Shown: positions 16,661 through 25,578 of the stretch, piece after piece
Layout of the letters: each line of letters begins with the position of its first letter
Numbering within the stretch: the stretch's first letter is position 1
Assembly (NCBI RefSeq): GCF_042646425.1
Contig: NZ_JBHRTR010000046.1
Coordinates: 62,001-126,000, forward strand
Reading direction: 5' to 3'
Length of the DNA stretch: 64,000 nt
From: Marinibaculum pumilum
Lineage (GTDB): Bacteria; Pseudomonadota; Alphaproteobacteria; Ferrovibrionales; Ferrovibrionaceae
Made by a program: the position numbers and the translations under genes
Notes under the pieces: model-generated
The model's input: the letters and a program-made list of their open reading frames with translations, nothing else
What the model was told of the DNA's origin: nothing
Database searches by the model: none

Positions 16661-17968
16661 TCAGCCGGCCTCCCCTTGGGCAGGGCTGCCGGCGGCGCCG
16701 GAGCCGGTGGCATCGTCCTCCGCCGTATCGCGCAGCCGCACCTTCACCCCCGGCCCGGCGGTGGCGAAACGGGTCACCAGCACCCGGTCGCCGTCCTGCA
16801 GCGCGCCGCGCAGCAGCAGGTCGGTGCCGTCGCGGGCGACCAGCTCGACCGCGCGTGCCTGCAGCCGGTCGTCATCGCCGATGACATAGACGCGGTCGCC
16901 CTCGAACAGGGCGGCTTCCGGCAGGACGGCGACATTCTCGAACTGCCGGTCGGGCATCCGCACCTCGACGAAGGCGCCGGGGCGCAGCGGCGTGTCCGGG
17001 GCCAGGTCCGGCAGGCGGGCGAAGATGGTGACCCCGCCGACGGCCGCGTCGATGCGGCCGGCCTGGCGCTCCACCACGGCATCGAAGCGGCGCTCGCCCG
17101 CGCCGGCATGCCAGATCACCTCCGCCCGGCGGCCGATCAGGCCGGCGCCGCCCAGCAGGCGGCCGAACTGGTCGTCGGACAGGCTGATCCGGGCTTCCAG
17201 CCAGTCGCTGTCGATCAGGTTGGCGATGCGGTCGTTGACCCCGACCCGCTTGCCCTCCTGCGCCGCGATGTCGGTGAGGAAGCCGGCGAAGGGCGCCGCC
17301 AGCCGGGCATTGTCCAGGTCCCGCTCCGCCCGGCGCACGCCGACCTCCATGCGGGCGATCGCCGCCTCCTGCTGCTCGATGCGGGCGGCGTCGCCGGCCA
17401 GGGTGCTCTCCGCCACGTTGACCCGCTGCCCGGCGCGGGTCAGCTCCAGCTCGGCGGTGTCCAGGGTCTTCTGGGCGATCGAGCCGCTGCGCTTCAGCTG
17501 CCGCTGCCGGGTCACGTCGCGCTCCAGCAGCACGTATTGCTGCCGTTCCCGGCGCAGGGTGGCCTCCTGCGCCTCGCGCTGCGCCTGCAGCTGCGCCAGG
17601 CCTGCGCGCGCCTCCTTCAGCTGCGCGCGGCGCTCCTCCAGCGCCGCCTCATATTCGAACGGGTCGATCTGCAGGATCAGCTCGCCGGCGGCCACCGGCG
17701 CGCCTTCGCGCAGCGCGGTGCCGACATCGACGATCTCGCCGGCCACCAGGGCGCGCAGCTCGACCTCCCGGCCGGCGACGATCTCGCCATAGAGCTGAAG
17801 CTGCGGCTGCGCCGGGCCCAGGGAGACGGGCGCGACGGCGACGGTCCAGACCCGCTCCTCCGGCTCCCCCTGCGGCACCTGCGGCCGGGTCTGCACCAGC
17901 AGGGCGAAGCCGGCGATGCCGGCGGCAAGGATCAGCAGCGGCAGCAGCAGTCGGGGAAGGCGGCGCAT
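16661..17968 (-). CDS. RND efflux periplasmic adaptor (HlyD/AcrA family)
   Basis: A 435-residue membrane-fusion protein. A single N-terminal helix (residues 8-25) anchors it in the inner membrane. The split lipoyl domain is visible as GEIVAGREVELRALVAGEIVD and RLAAPFAGFLTDIA. Between the halves is a long alpha-helical coiled coil rich in Gln, Glu, Arg and Ala (about residues 105-215), and beta-barrel and membrane-proximal domains follow. It bridges the RND pump, encoded ten bases downstream, to an outer-membrane channel. The lipoprotein gene 16 bases upstream appears to be in the same unit. Confidence 0.93.
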   Translation of the reverse strand: MRRLPRLLLPLLILAAGIAGFALLVQTRPQVPQGEPEERVWTVAVAPVSLGPAQPQLQLYGEIVAGREVELRALVAGEIVDVGTALREGAPVAAGELILQIDPFEYEAALEERRAQLKEARAGLAQLQAQREAQEATLRRERQQYVLLERDVTRQRQLKRSGSIAQKTLDTAELELTRAGQRVNVAESTLAGDAARIEQQEAAIARMEVGVRRAERDLDNARLAAPFAGFLTDIAAQEGKRVGVNDRIANLIDSDWLEARISLSDDQFGRLLGGAGLIGRRAEVIWHAGAGERRFDAVVERQAGRIDAAVGGVTIFARLPDLAPDTPLRPGAFVEVRMPDRQFENVAVLPEAALFEGDRVYVIGDDDRLQARAVELVARDGTDLLLRGALQDGDRVLVTRFATAGPGVKVRLRDTAEDDATGSGAAGSPAQGEAG

Positions 17969-17984
17969 GGCAGGCCGGCGCGGT

Positions 17985-18674
17985 TCAGTTGTCGGGCGGA
18001 TAGGCGACGAAGCGGTTCAGGTCGCTGTGGATCTTGGCCTCCATGGCCCGGCCCCAGGCGGTCGCGGTATCGTTGACCAAGGCATTCAGGACCGTCATCC
18101 GCTCGTTCGCGGTGGTGCCCTCTGCGATGCTCAGGCCCCGGGTCACCCGGGACTGGGCATAGCCGATGCGCTCGCCGGTATGGTCGGTGATCGTCAGCTC
18201 GCCGATCAGGTCGGTGTCGAAGCGGGCCACCTGGTCGCGGGTGAACAGGCCGCCGACGCCGCCGGTCCGCGGCAGCGGCGTCTCGGTCACCGCGGCACGG
18301 GTCACCGTGACCCGCGCGGTGTTGCCGCCGCGACCGCTGGCGCGCAGCCGGACGCGGGCCCAGAGCAGCGCCGTATCGCCCAGGCTGACCGGCAGCTCCG
18401 CCTCGATGTTCGGCGCCTTCAGGGGCGGCAGGTAATTGTCCTGCACCTCCAGCACCTTGGCGTGCAGCCAGACCGGGTTGGTCGGCGGGAAGCGGGGCTG
18501 CGTGAAGACCGGACCCTGCGGCGGCGCCTCGCCGCCGCAGGCGGCCAGCGCGAGGGCAGGCAGGGCCAGCGTGCCGAAGGCCAGCGCCCGGCCCAGGACC
18601 TGCCGGCGGGCCGGATGGACCGAGGTCGGGGTCGGACCGCACGTCACGTCCGCGCGGCGATTGCTGTGGGCCAT
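17985..18674 (-). CDS. putative lipoprotein associated with RND pump genes
   Basis: A 229-residue protein with a basic N-terminus (ARRQVLGR), a hydrophobic stretch and the lipobox ALAAC (Cys about residue 46), so it is probably lipid-anchored in the periplasm. The mature part has no recognised domain; it contains a beta-rich middle (DTDLIGELTITDHTGERIGYAQ) and a helical C-terminus. Such lipoproteins are found beside RND adaptors and could assist the pump. It lies 33 bases after hslO and 16 bases before the adaptor gene, all on the minus strand. The N-terminal extension of about 20 residues before the basic segment is long, and the true start could be later. Confidence 0.75.
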   Translation of the reverse strand: MAHSNRRADVTCGPTPTSVHPARRQVLGRALAFGTLALPALALAACGGEAPPQGPVFTQPRFPPTNPVWLHAKVLEVQDNYLPPLKAPNIEAELPVSLGDTALLWARVRLRASGRGGNTARVTVTRAAVTETPLPRTGGVGGLFTRDQVARFDTDLIGELTITDHTGERIGYAQSRVTRGLSIAEGTTANERMTVLNALVNDTATAWGRAMEAKIHSDLNRFVAYPPDN

Positions 18675-18707
18675 CCCCTGGGATCCTCTCTGTCTGGCGA
18701 ACCGGCG

Positions 18708-19742
18708 CTAGCTGTCGTCTCCGCCGTCCCTGACATAGCCGCTGTCATTGGCGGCGACGGGGCTGCCGGCCAGTTCCTCGGGGGTGAAGCTGTAGCTGCG
18801 GTTGCAGAACTCGCAGGTCACGGTGACCCGGTCGTCGACCACCATGTCCGCCTGCTCGGCGCTGCTGAAGGTCTGCAGCACCTGCAGGATGCGCGGCCGG
18901 CTGCAGGTGCAGTGGGCGTTGACCGGCTGCGGCTCGAACACCCGCACGCCATCCTCGTGGAACAGCCGGTACAGCAGCCCCTCGCCGCTGAGGTCAGGGT
19001 CCAGAAGCTCGTCGTCGCGGGCGGAGCCCAGCAGGGTCATGGCGCGCGGCCAGGCATCCTCGTCGTCGGCCGCCGCGCCGCCGGCATGCGGCAGGCGCTG
19101 CAGCAGGATGCCGCCGACCCGCCAGCCCGCGCCGTGGCTGCGGCCCGCCGCCAGGCGCAGCACCGTGTCCAGCTGCTCGGACTGCTGGAAATAGGCATTG
19201 GCGCAGTCCGCCAGGGTGCCGCCGGCCAGCTCCACGATGCCCTGGTAGCGCTGCGCGCGGCCGCCCTGGTCGACGGTGAAGCTGAGAATGCCGCCGCCCA
19301 GCAGCCGCGGCACCGGTTCCTTCGGCGCCGGGCCGGCGGACAGCCGGTCATAGCGGTCCTGGTGCAGCGAGGCATGGCCGCGCAGCAGGCCGGGCTTGCG
19401 ATAGTCGGCGACCAGCAGCGGCACCGGCCCCTCGCCGCGGGCCTGCAGGGTGAAGATGCCGTCGAAGGCCAGGGTTTCCGCCAGCAGGGTGGCCATGCCC
19501 AGCGCCTCGCCCAGCAGGCGGGAGACCTCGTCCGGATAGTCGTGGCGGCTGAGGATCTCGTCCGCGGCATCGCCCAGGCGCAGCAGCCGGCCGCGGATGC
19601 CGCCTCCCGACAGGCCGCCACCCGACAGGCTGCCCCCCGCCAGACTATTGCCGGCGGGGGCGGCCGTGCCGCCCTGGCCGAGCTGGAAGCCGAGGACGGT
19701 ATCGGCGCCTGCGGTGCCGCCTAGATCGCCTCCAGACACCAT
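18708..19742 (-). CDS. hslO: redox-regulated chaperone Hsp33
   Basis: A 344-residue Hsp33, a holdase that unfolds and becomes active when its zinc-bound cysteines are oxidised. The four cysteines are in CTCSRPR and CEFCNRSY near the C-terminus. The N-terminal core carries LGEALGMATLLAETL and YRKPGLLRGHASL. The ATG at 19742 (with a GTG right after) lies inside the last codons of argF, so the genes overlap by 22 bases. A Gly/Ser-rich stretch (residues about 25-45, SLAGGSLSGGGLSGGG) precedes the core and is longer than usual. argD-argF-hslO is a common alphaproteobacterial order. Confidence 0.92.
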   Translation of the reverse strand: MVSGGDLGGTAGADTVLGFQLGQGGTAAPAGNSLAGGSLSGGGLSGGGIRGRLLRLGDAADEILSRHDYPDEVSRLLGEALGMATLLAETLAFDGIFTLQARGEGPVPLLVADYRKPGLLRGHASLHQDRYDRLSAGPAPKEPVPRLLGGGILSFTVDQGGRAQRYQGIVELAGGTLADCANAYFQQSEQLDTVLRLAAGRSHGAGWRVGGILLQRLPHAGGAAADDEDAWPRAMTLLGSARDDELLDPDLSGEGLLYRLFHEDGVRVFEPQPVNAHCTCSRPRILQVLQTFSSAEQADMVVDDRVTVTCEFCNRSYSFTPEELAGSPVAANDSGYVRDGGDDS

Positions 19743-20680
19743 TTCAGGATGGCCTTCTGCGCATGCACACGGTTCTCGGCCTCGTCGAACACCACCGACT
19801 GGGGGCCGTCGATCACCGCATCGGTGACTTCCTCGCCACGATGCGCCGGCAGGCAATGCATGAACAGGGCATCCTTTGCCGCATGGGCCATCAGGGCCTC
19901 GTTGACCTGGAACGGCTGCAGCAGCCGGTGCCGTTCGCCCGCCGTGTCGCCCATGCTGACCCAGCAGTCGGTGACGACACAATCGGCACCCTCCACCGCG
20001 GCGCGGGGGTCGTCGGTCAGCAGCACGTCGGCGCCCTGGTCGTCGGCCCAGTCCAGCCAGCGGCGCGACGGCCGCAGGTCGGACGGGCAGGCCATGCGCA
20101 GGACGAAGCCGAATTTCGCCGCCGCATGGATCCAGCTGTGGGAGACGTTGTTGCCGTCGCCGCACCAGGCGATGGTGCGGCCACGGATCGGCCCGCGCGC
20201 CTCCTCGAAGGTCATCAGGTCGGCGATGATCTGGCAGGGATGGCTGTCGTTGGTCAGCCCGTTGATCACCGGCACCCCGGCATGGGCGGCGAAGACCTCC
20301 AGGTTTTCCGGTGCCGCGGTGCGCATCATCACCACGTCGACATAGCGCGACAGCACACGCGCGGTGTCGGCCCAGCTTTCGCCGCGCTTCAGCTGCAGTT
20401 CGGTGCCCTGCAGCACCAGGGTCTCACCGCCCAGTTGCCGCATCGCGATGTCGAAGGAGACGCGGGTGCGGGTCGAGGGCTTCTCGAACAGCAGCGCCAG
20501 CACCTGGCCGTACAGCGGCGCATCCTCGTCGATGCGGCCGCGCGGGCGGCCGGCGCGCAGCTTCTTGTCGGTCAGCGCGTCGTCCACCAGGGCGCGCAGG
20601 ATCGCCGCCTCCGTCATGGCCAGGTCCAGGAAATGCCGCGGGCCGGCGCCCGGCCGGGCCGCGGTCCGGTGCAGGGTCAT
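19721..20680 (-). CDS. argF: ornithine carbamoyltransferase
   Basis: Transfers the carbamoyl group of carbamoyl phosphate to ornithine, giving citrulline in arginine biosynthesis. The 319-residue protein shows the carbamoyl-phosphate motif STRTRVSF, HPCQ, and the ornithine loop FMHCLPAHRGEEV. Start ATG 20680 overlaps the argD stop (ATGA), indicating coupled translation. Biosynthetic rather than catabolic function is inferred from the argD neighbour. Confidence 0.96.
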   Translation of the reverse strand: MTLHRTAARPGAGPRHFLDLAMTEAAILRALVDDALTDKKLRAGRPRGRIDEDAPLYGQVLALLFEKPSTRTRVSFDIAMRQLGGETLVLQGTELQLKRGESWADTARVLSRYVDVVMMRTAAPENLEVFAAHAGVPVINGLTNDSHPCQIIADLMTFEEARGPIRGRTIAWCGDGNNVSHSWIHAAAKFGFVLRMACPSDLRPSRRWLDWADDQGADVLLTDDPRAAVEGADCVVTDCWVSMGDTAGERHRLLQPFQVNEALMAHAAKDALFMHCLPAHRGEEVTDAVIDGPQSVVFDEAENRVHAQKAILKWCLEAI

Positions 20681-21861
20681 GACCCGCCCGCCAGCCGCGC
20701 GCAGGCCCGGCCCAGCCGCTTCGCGGCCTCAACCAGGTCGGCATCGTCGATGTTCAGCGGCGGCAGCAGCCGCACGACATTGCTGCCGGCATAGACGCCA
20801 AGCATCTCCTCTTCGCGCAGGGCGGCGACCAGGTCGGCATTCTTCACCCCGTCGGCGCAGCGCACGCCGGTCAGCAGGCCCAGGCCGCGGACCTCCGCGA
20901 TCACCTGCGGATGGTCGTCGGCCACCTCCGCCATCGCCTGGCGGAACAGGCTGGCCTTGCGCGACACCTCGTCCAGGAAGCCGTCGGCCAGCACCAGGTC
21001 CAGCACCGCATTGCCCACCGCGGTGCCCAGCGGATTGCCGCCGAAAGTGGAGCCGTGGGTGCCGGCGGTCATGCCCTTCGCCGCCTCCTCCGTCGCCATG
21101 AAGGCGCCCAGCGGGAAGCCGCCGCCGATCCCCTTGGCGATCGCCATGATGTCCGGCGTGACGCCGAAATGCTCGTGCGCGAACAGCCGTCCGGTGCGGC
21201 CCATGCCGGTCTGCACCTCGTCCATGAGCAGCAGCAGGCCGTGCCGGTCGGCAAGCGCGCGCAGCCCCTTCAGGAAGCCGGCGGGCGGAATGTTGATGCC
21301 GCCCTCGCCCTGCACCGGCTCGATCAGGATGCCGGCGGTGGCCGGGCCGATCGCCGCCTCCACCGCCTGCAGGTCGCCGAACGGCACATGGTCGAAGCCG
21401 TCCATCTTCGGGCCGAAGCCTTCCATATGCGCGGCATTGCCGCCGGCGGCGATGGTCGCCAAGGTGCGGCCGTGGAAGGCGCCGGTGAAGGTGATCAGGC
21501 GGAACCGCTCCGGCTGGCCGGAGACGTGGAAATAGCGCCGCGCGGTCTTGATCGCGCCTTCCAGTGCCTCCGCCCCGGAATTGCAGAAGAACACCCGGTC
21601 GGCGAAGGTCGCGGCGGTCAGCCGCTCGGCCAGCCGTTCCTGGCCCGGGATGCGGAACAGGTTGGAGGTGTGCCAGAGCTTCTGCGCCTGCTCGGTCAGC
21701 GCAGCCACCAGGTGCGGATGGGCATGGCCCGCCACGTTCACCGCCACGCCGGAGGCGAAGTCCAGGAATCGTCGCCCGTCCGTCGCCTCAAGCCAGGGGC
21801 CTTCGCCGGCGACGAAGGCAATGTCGGCCCGGGCATAGGTCGGCAGGATGGCCGTGGACAC
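20677..21861 (-). CDS. argD: acetylornithine aminotransferase
   Basis: A 394-residue class-III PLP aminotransferase that converts N-acetylglutamate semialdehyde to N-acetylornithine, often also serving lysine synthesis. Motifs are FCNSGAEALEGAIKTARR, TFTGAFHGRT, LLLMDEVQTGMGRTG and the PLP lysine in IMAIAKGIGGGFPLGA. The start is the GTG at 21861 (VSTAILPTYARADIAF), with CAGGAGAAC upstream; it matches the usual ArgD N-terminus better than the longer open frame. It heads the argD-argF-hslO unit. Confidence 0.95.
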   Translation of the reverse strand: MSTAILPTYARADIAFVAGEGPWLEATDGRRFLDFASGVAVNVAGHAHPHLVAALTEQAQKLWHTSNLFRIPGQERLAERLTAATFADRVFFCNSGAEALEGAIKTARRYFHVSGQPERFRLITFTGAFHGRTLATIAAGGNAAHMEGFGPKMDGFDHVPFGDLQAVEAAIGPATAGILIEPVQGEGGINIPPAGFLKGLRALADRHGLLLLMDEVQTGMGRTGRLFAHEHFGVTPDIMAIAKGIGGGFPLGAFMATEEAAKGMTAGTHGSTFGGNPLGTAVGNAVLDLVLADGFLDEVSRKASLFRQAMAEVADDHPQVIAEVRGLGLLTGVRCADGVKNADLVAALREEEMLGVYAGSNVVRLLPPLNIDDADLVEAAKRLGRACARLAGGS

Positions 21862-22062
21862 GGGGAGTTCTCCTGTCTGGGGCGCCGCCGCACAGCGCAG
21901 CGGCGCGGAAAAGGCGGTCACTATCTGCGCGGTGTCCGGCAAGTCAACCGAAAGTCGCAGCGATCCGCCAGCCGGGGCAGCCTAGCACATCGCGTCGCGC
22001 CGTCCCGGCTGCAGCGCGCAGGCAGTTGTGACAGACTTGCCGGCCCAGGGTCGGGCAGGGGG

Positions 22063-22569
22063 ATGTGCCGGGTGATCGTCAGACTGTCGAAGATCGCGCT
22101 GATCGCGGGCGTGGCCCTGATGATGACCCTGGTGGCGGTGGGCAATGTCACCGCCTGGGAGATCAACTGGCCGTTCGTGCAGCACGTCATGAGCATGGAC
22201 ACCACCTTCCAAAACCCGGCGCTGATGTGGCGCGCGATCACCCATCCCGCGGCGCAGACGATCGGCTACCTGCTGATCATCGCCGCCGAGGCGGCGAGCG
22301 CGGTGCTGCTCTGGGCCGGGGCGGTGCGTCTGTGGCTGTGCCGGCGCGCGGCGGCGGCGGGCTTCGATGCCGCCAAGGACCTGGCGGTCGGCGGCCTTGC
22401 CCTGGCGATGCTCCTGTGGGGCGTGGGCTTCCTGACGATCGCCGGCGAATGGTTCGCCATGTGGCAGTCGCAGGACTGGAACGGCAAGCAGGCCGCCTTC
22501 CAGTTCCTGGGCTTCACCGGGCTGGTCCTGCTGTTCCTGAACCAGCGCGAGGGCGAGCTGCCCGCCTGA
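22063..22569 (+). CDS. small integral membrane protein, DUF2165 family
   Basis: A 168-residue protein with four hydrophobic helices (about residues 8-28, 65-87, 104-125 and 143-160). The blocks VGNVTAWEINWPFVQHVMSMD and GFLTIAGEWFAMWQSQDWNG are typical of DUF2165, a proteobacterial inner-membrane family of unknown function. ATG 22063 is chosen because a G-rich AGGGGG segment lies just before it; a GTG nine bases later is also possible. It stands alone between divergent argD and the convergent ABC permease. Confidence 0.87.
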   Translation: MCRVIVRLSKIALIAGVALMMTLVAVGNVTAWEINWPFVQHVMSMDTTFQNPALMWRAITHPAAQTIGYLLIIAAEAASAVLLWAGAVRLWLCRRAAAAGFDAAKDLAVGGLALAMLLWGVGFLTIAGEWFAMWQSQDWNGKQAAFQFLGFTGLVLLFLNQREGELPA

Positions 22570-22588
22570 CCGTCGGCCGGCGCCCCGT

Positions 22589-23467
22589 TCAGGCCTTCAG
22601 CTTGTAGCCGCGGCGGATCAGCAGGTAGCACAGGCCCCAGAGCAGGATATCGGCCGCGGCCAGCACCAGCATGCCCTGCCAGGCGGGCGCGTCGTGATAG
22701 CCGATCACCCCGCCGCGGAAGCCGTCGATCATGTAGAAGAACGGGTTGAGGTGGCTCAGGGTGTACCAGATCCCCGGCAGCCGATCGATCGAGTAGAAGG
22801 TGCCCGAGAGGAAGGCCAGCGGGGTGACGACGAAGTTGGTCACCGCGGCCAGCTGGTCGAACTTGTCCGCCCACAGCCCGGCGGCGATGCCGATCAGCGA
22901 CATCATCAGCGCGCCGGCGATCGGGAAGTAGATCAGGGCGACCGGATCGGCGACCTGGACCGGCACGAACAGGGTCATCACCGCCGCCACCGCCACCGCG
23001 ACGACCAGGCCGCGGGTCACCCCGGCCAGGGCATAGCAGGTCAGGAACTCCCCCGCCGACAGGGGCGGCATCAGCATGTCGACGATATTGCCCTGCACCT
23101 TCGAGATCATCAGCGAGGAGGAGGTATTGGCGAAGGCGTTCTGGGTGATCGACATCATCACCAGGCCCGGCGCCAGGAAGGAGACGAAGGGCACGCCGCC
23201 GGTCTCCCGTCCCTCGCCGAGCGCCAGGGTGAAGATCGCCAGCATCAGCAGGGCCGTCACCATCGGGGCGGCGACCGTCTGGGTCGCCACCTTGGTGAAG
23301 CGCTGCACCTCCTTGAAGTACAGGGTGCGCGCGCCGATCCAGTTGATGCCGTGGATCCGGCGCGGCGCCAGGCTGGCATGGGGCGGGTCGGCGGCGGTCG
23401 GGTCGGCGGCGGGCGGGGCGGCGGCCTGCGGATCCGCGCCGCGCCCCTCGATGCTGTGGCTGACCAA
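22589..23467 (-). CDS. ABC-2 type transporter permease
   Basis: A 292-residue inner-membrane protein of the ABC-2 (NodJ/DrrB-like) permease family. Six helices follow an unusual 40-residue Ala/Pro-rich leader. Family blocks are APGLVMMSITQNAFANTSSS, IVDMLMPPLSAGEF and the C-terminal LNPFFYMIDGFRGG. The TTG at 23467 is preceded by GGCAGGAGGACAGCC, a very good ribosome site, so this rare start is likely correct. Members export polysaccharides or lipids with a separate ATPase; no ATPase gene adjoins it here, so the partner is encoded elsewhere. Confidence 0.9.
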   Translation of the reverse strand: MVSHSIEGRGADPQAAAPPAADPTAADPPHASLAPRRIHGINWIGARTLYFKEVQRFTKVATQTVAAPMVTALLMLAIFTLALGEGRETGGVPFVSFLAPGLVMMSITQNAFANTSSSLMISKVQGNIVDMLMPPLSAGEFLTCYALAGVTRGLVVAVAVAAVMTLFVPVQVADPVALIYFPIAGALMMSLIGIAAGLWADKFDQLAAVTNFVVTPLAFLSGTFYSIDRLPGIWYTLSHLNPFFYMIDGFRGGVIGYHDAPAWQGMLVLAAADILLWGLCYLLIRRGYKLKA

Positions 23468-23640
23468 GGCTGTCCTCCTGCCGCCCGGCTTCTGCGGCCG
23501 GCGGCTGTCACGCTTGAGCTTGCGGTGGCAGTGATCTATCGGAACCCGCCGGCCGGTCCAAGTGGCGCCGACGGCAGGGACGGGGCGGGATGCCGCCGCC
23601 GGGCGGCAGGCCGGTGGCTGCCGGAACAGGAGATAGGGCG

Positions 23641-24006
23641 ATGAAGGTGACGATCTACCACAATCCGCGGTGCAGCAAGTCGCGGCAGTGCCTGCAGCTG
23701 CTCCGCGACAGGGGGATCGAGCCGGAGGTCGTGGAATACCTCAAGACGCCGCCGTCGGCGGCGGAGCTGGATTCGCTCCTGAAGCTGATGGACCTGGAGC
23801 CGCGCGCGGCGATGCGCCGCAAGGAACCGCCCTACAAGGCGCGCGACCTGGACGATCCGGCGCTCGACCGGAAGGCGCTGCTGGCGGCGATGGTGGCCGA
23901 TCCGGTGCTGATCGAACGGCCGATCGTGGTCGTCGACCGCAATGGCAAGCGCAGCGCCCGCATGGGCCGCCCGCCCGAGGCGGTGCTGGAGATCCTGCCC
24001 GCATGA
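23641..24006 (+). CDS. arsC: arsenate reductase, ArsC (thioredoxin-fold, glutaredoxin-linked)
   Basis: A 121-residue protein of the ArsC/Spx-like family. The catalytic cysteine is Cys11 in HNPRCSKSR; RKEPPY, the C-terminal IERPIVV and the basic residues of KRSARMGRP correspond to the arsenate-binding arginines of glutathione/glutaredoxin-dependent ArsC. ATG 23641 follows GGAGATAGGGCG. No ars repressor or efflux gene is adjacent; a housekeeping ArsC-family reductase is an alternative. The meaB-like gene starts 13 bases after the stop and may be co-transcribed. Confidence 0.87.
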   Translation: MKVTIYHNPRCSKSRQCLQLLRDRGIEPEVVEYLKTPPSAAELDSLLKLMDLEPRAAMRRKEPPYKARDLDDPALDRKALLAAMVADPVLIERPIVVVDRNGKRSARMGRPPEAVLEILPA

Positions 24007-24019
24007 ACCGGGTCCGGCC

Positions 24020-25091
24020 ATGACCGCGCCCCATAGCGGCTGGGGCGCCGGGCCGCCGGTCGATCCCGACCGGCTGGCGGGCTGGACGGCGCGCCTGGCC
24101 GGCGGCCGCCGGGCGGACCTGGCCGCCGCGATCACCGCGGTGGAGAACCAGACGGCCGACGCGGCCNNNNNNNNNNNNNNNNNNNNNNNNNNNNNNNNNN
24201 NNNNNNNNNNNNNNNNNNNNNNNNNNNNNNNNNNNNNNNNNNGTCACCGCAGCCGCGATCCGTGCCGCCGGCCGGGCGGAGGTGATCGGCGTCACCGGAC
24301 CGCCCGGCGCCGGCAAGTCGACCCTGGTCTCCGCCCTTGCCGGCCATGTCCGCCGGTCCGGCCGCACGGTCGGCATCGTCGCGGTCGACCCCTCCAGCGC
24401 GGCCTCCGGCGGCGCCGTTCTGGGCGACCGCATCCGGATGTCCGCCCATGCCGGCGACGAAGGCGTGTTCGTGCGCAGCCTGGCCAGCCGCGGGCAGCTG
24501 GGCGGGCTGGCACTGGCCACCGCCCAGGTGGTCGACGTGATGGATGCCGCCGGTCGCGAGGTAGTGATCGTGGAGACGGTCGGCACCGGCCAGTCGGAGA
24601 TCGCCGTCGCCGACCTGGCCGATTGCTGCCTGCTGGTGGCGCCGCCGGGACTGGGCGACGATGTCCAGGCGCTGAAAGCGGGGGTGCTGGAGATCGCCGA
24701 CATCGTCGTGGTGAACAAGGCGGACCGTCCCGGCGCGGCGGAGACGGCGCGGGTGCTCGCCGCCCGCACCGGCCTGCCGGTGGTGCGCACGGTGGCGACC
24801 GACGGCAGCGGTATCGACGATCTGGCGCGGGCGATCGCGCGGCGGCAGCGCGCCGTGCCGCCGCATCGTGACGCCCCACCGCATCGTGCTGGCGGGCGCC
24901 TGCAGCGGGTCCTGCCCGCGCTGGCCGCCGATCATGCGCGCCGCGCCCTGCTGGCGGCGGACCCGGCCCTGGTGGAAGCGGCCGCCGCCCGCCTGGCCGC
25001 GGCGGAGGCCCCCCTGCCGGTCATCCTGGGCGACCTGGTGCGCCGGGCGCTGGCCGGCGCCGAGCCGCCGTCCTCCGGCGACGCGGGTTAG
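24020..25091 (+). CDS. meaB: MeaB/ArgK-type GTPase, interrupted by an assembly gap
   Basis: A G3E-class P-loop GTPase that in its family protects and loads cobalamin into methylmalonyl-CoA mutase. After the gap the protein shows VTGPPGAGKST (Walker A), AVDPSSAASGGAVLGDRIRM, VIVETVGTGQSE (switch II) and VVVNKAD (guanine specificity). The N-terminal part up to ITAVENQTADAA is present before the Ns. The two parts are in different reading frames if 76 Ns are taken literally, so the N count cannot be exact. Compared with relatives, only about 5-10 residues should be missing. No mutase gene is in the window. Confidence 0.88.
24167..24242. other. assembly gap (76 N) inside meaB
   Basis: Seventy-six consecutive N. 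The coding frame before the gap ends on a codon boundary and the frame after it starts on one at 24243, so the missing length must be a multiple of three; 76 is not. Confidence 0.97.
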
Positions 25092-25113
25092 GCGGCGGCG
25101 CCTCCCGGCGGCG

Positions 25114-25578
25114 TCAGTTCCAGCCGTTGGCGATGGCCTGCGCTTCCTCCGCCGGCGACAGGTCGGGGCCCGACTGGGTCGGGTCGCCGGAATAGCCCGG
25201 CGCCCGGCCGCCCGGCGCACCCTGCGTCGCGGCACCCGCTGGGCCCTGTCCCTGAGCTGCCTGTCCCTGACCTGCCTGTCCCTGGCCGCCGGCCGGGCCG
25301 TTGTTCCCGCCAGGACCACCGGCACCGCCAGGGCCGCCGCCACCGCTCCCACCTGCGCCGCCCCCACCTGCGCCGCCGCCACCTCCACCGCCGCCACCGC
25401 CGCCACCGCCGCGGGCAGCGGCTGTTCCCGGGCCGAGGCCGGGCAGGCCGGGTGCTGTCGCCAGGGCGAGGCCCAGCATGGCGGCCAGGAAGCGACGGCG
25501 CCCACAGTCGGGCCGGGGACCGCGCCCATCGCTGCCAGGGGCGGCATTCGTCCGGTCAGTTTCTCGCGTTGGGCGCAT
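25114..25578 (-). CDS. Gly-rich protein with twin-arginine-like signal
   Basis: A 154-residue protein read from ATG 25578. The N-terminus has CGRRRFLAAMLGLALATA, a twin-arginine-type signal with an unusual preceding Cys. The mature part is a low-complexity run of Gly with some Ala, Ser and Pro (about residues 55-120), then a polar tail SPAEEAQAIANGWN. The reading frame has no breaks, but the composition makes homology unreliable. It is convergent with meaB. It could be an exported structural protein; a chance frame in GC-rich DNA is less likely given the signal sequence and the tidy C-terminus. Confidence 0.6.
   Translation of the reverse strand: MRPTRETDRTNAAPGSDGRGPRPDCGRRRFLAAMLGLALATAPGLPGLGPGTAAARGGGGGGGGGGGGGAGGGGAGGSGGGGPGGAGGPGGNNGPAGGQGQAGQGQAAQGQGPAGAATQGAPGGRAPGYSGDPTQSGPDLSPAEEAQAIANGWN

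Noticed and set aside
14746..16884. 712-codon plus-strand frame opposite the RND pump
   Set aside because: The His/Gln/Arg-rich translation has no domain; the RND pump on the other strand is unmistakable.
18743..20165. N-terminal extension of Hsp33 through argF
   Set aside because: It would overlap most of argF in another frame; ATG 19742 gives a normal Hsp33.
24167..24242. Frameshift pseudogene in meaB
   Set aside because: The change of frame coincides exactly with the N run, whose length is an estimate; both sides are intact.
25301..25450. Pro-rich plus-strand frame (run of Pro residues)
   Set aside because: It is the complement of the Gly-rich minus-strand gene and only reflects GGN/NCC codons.
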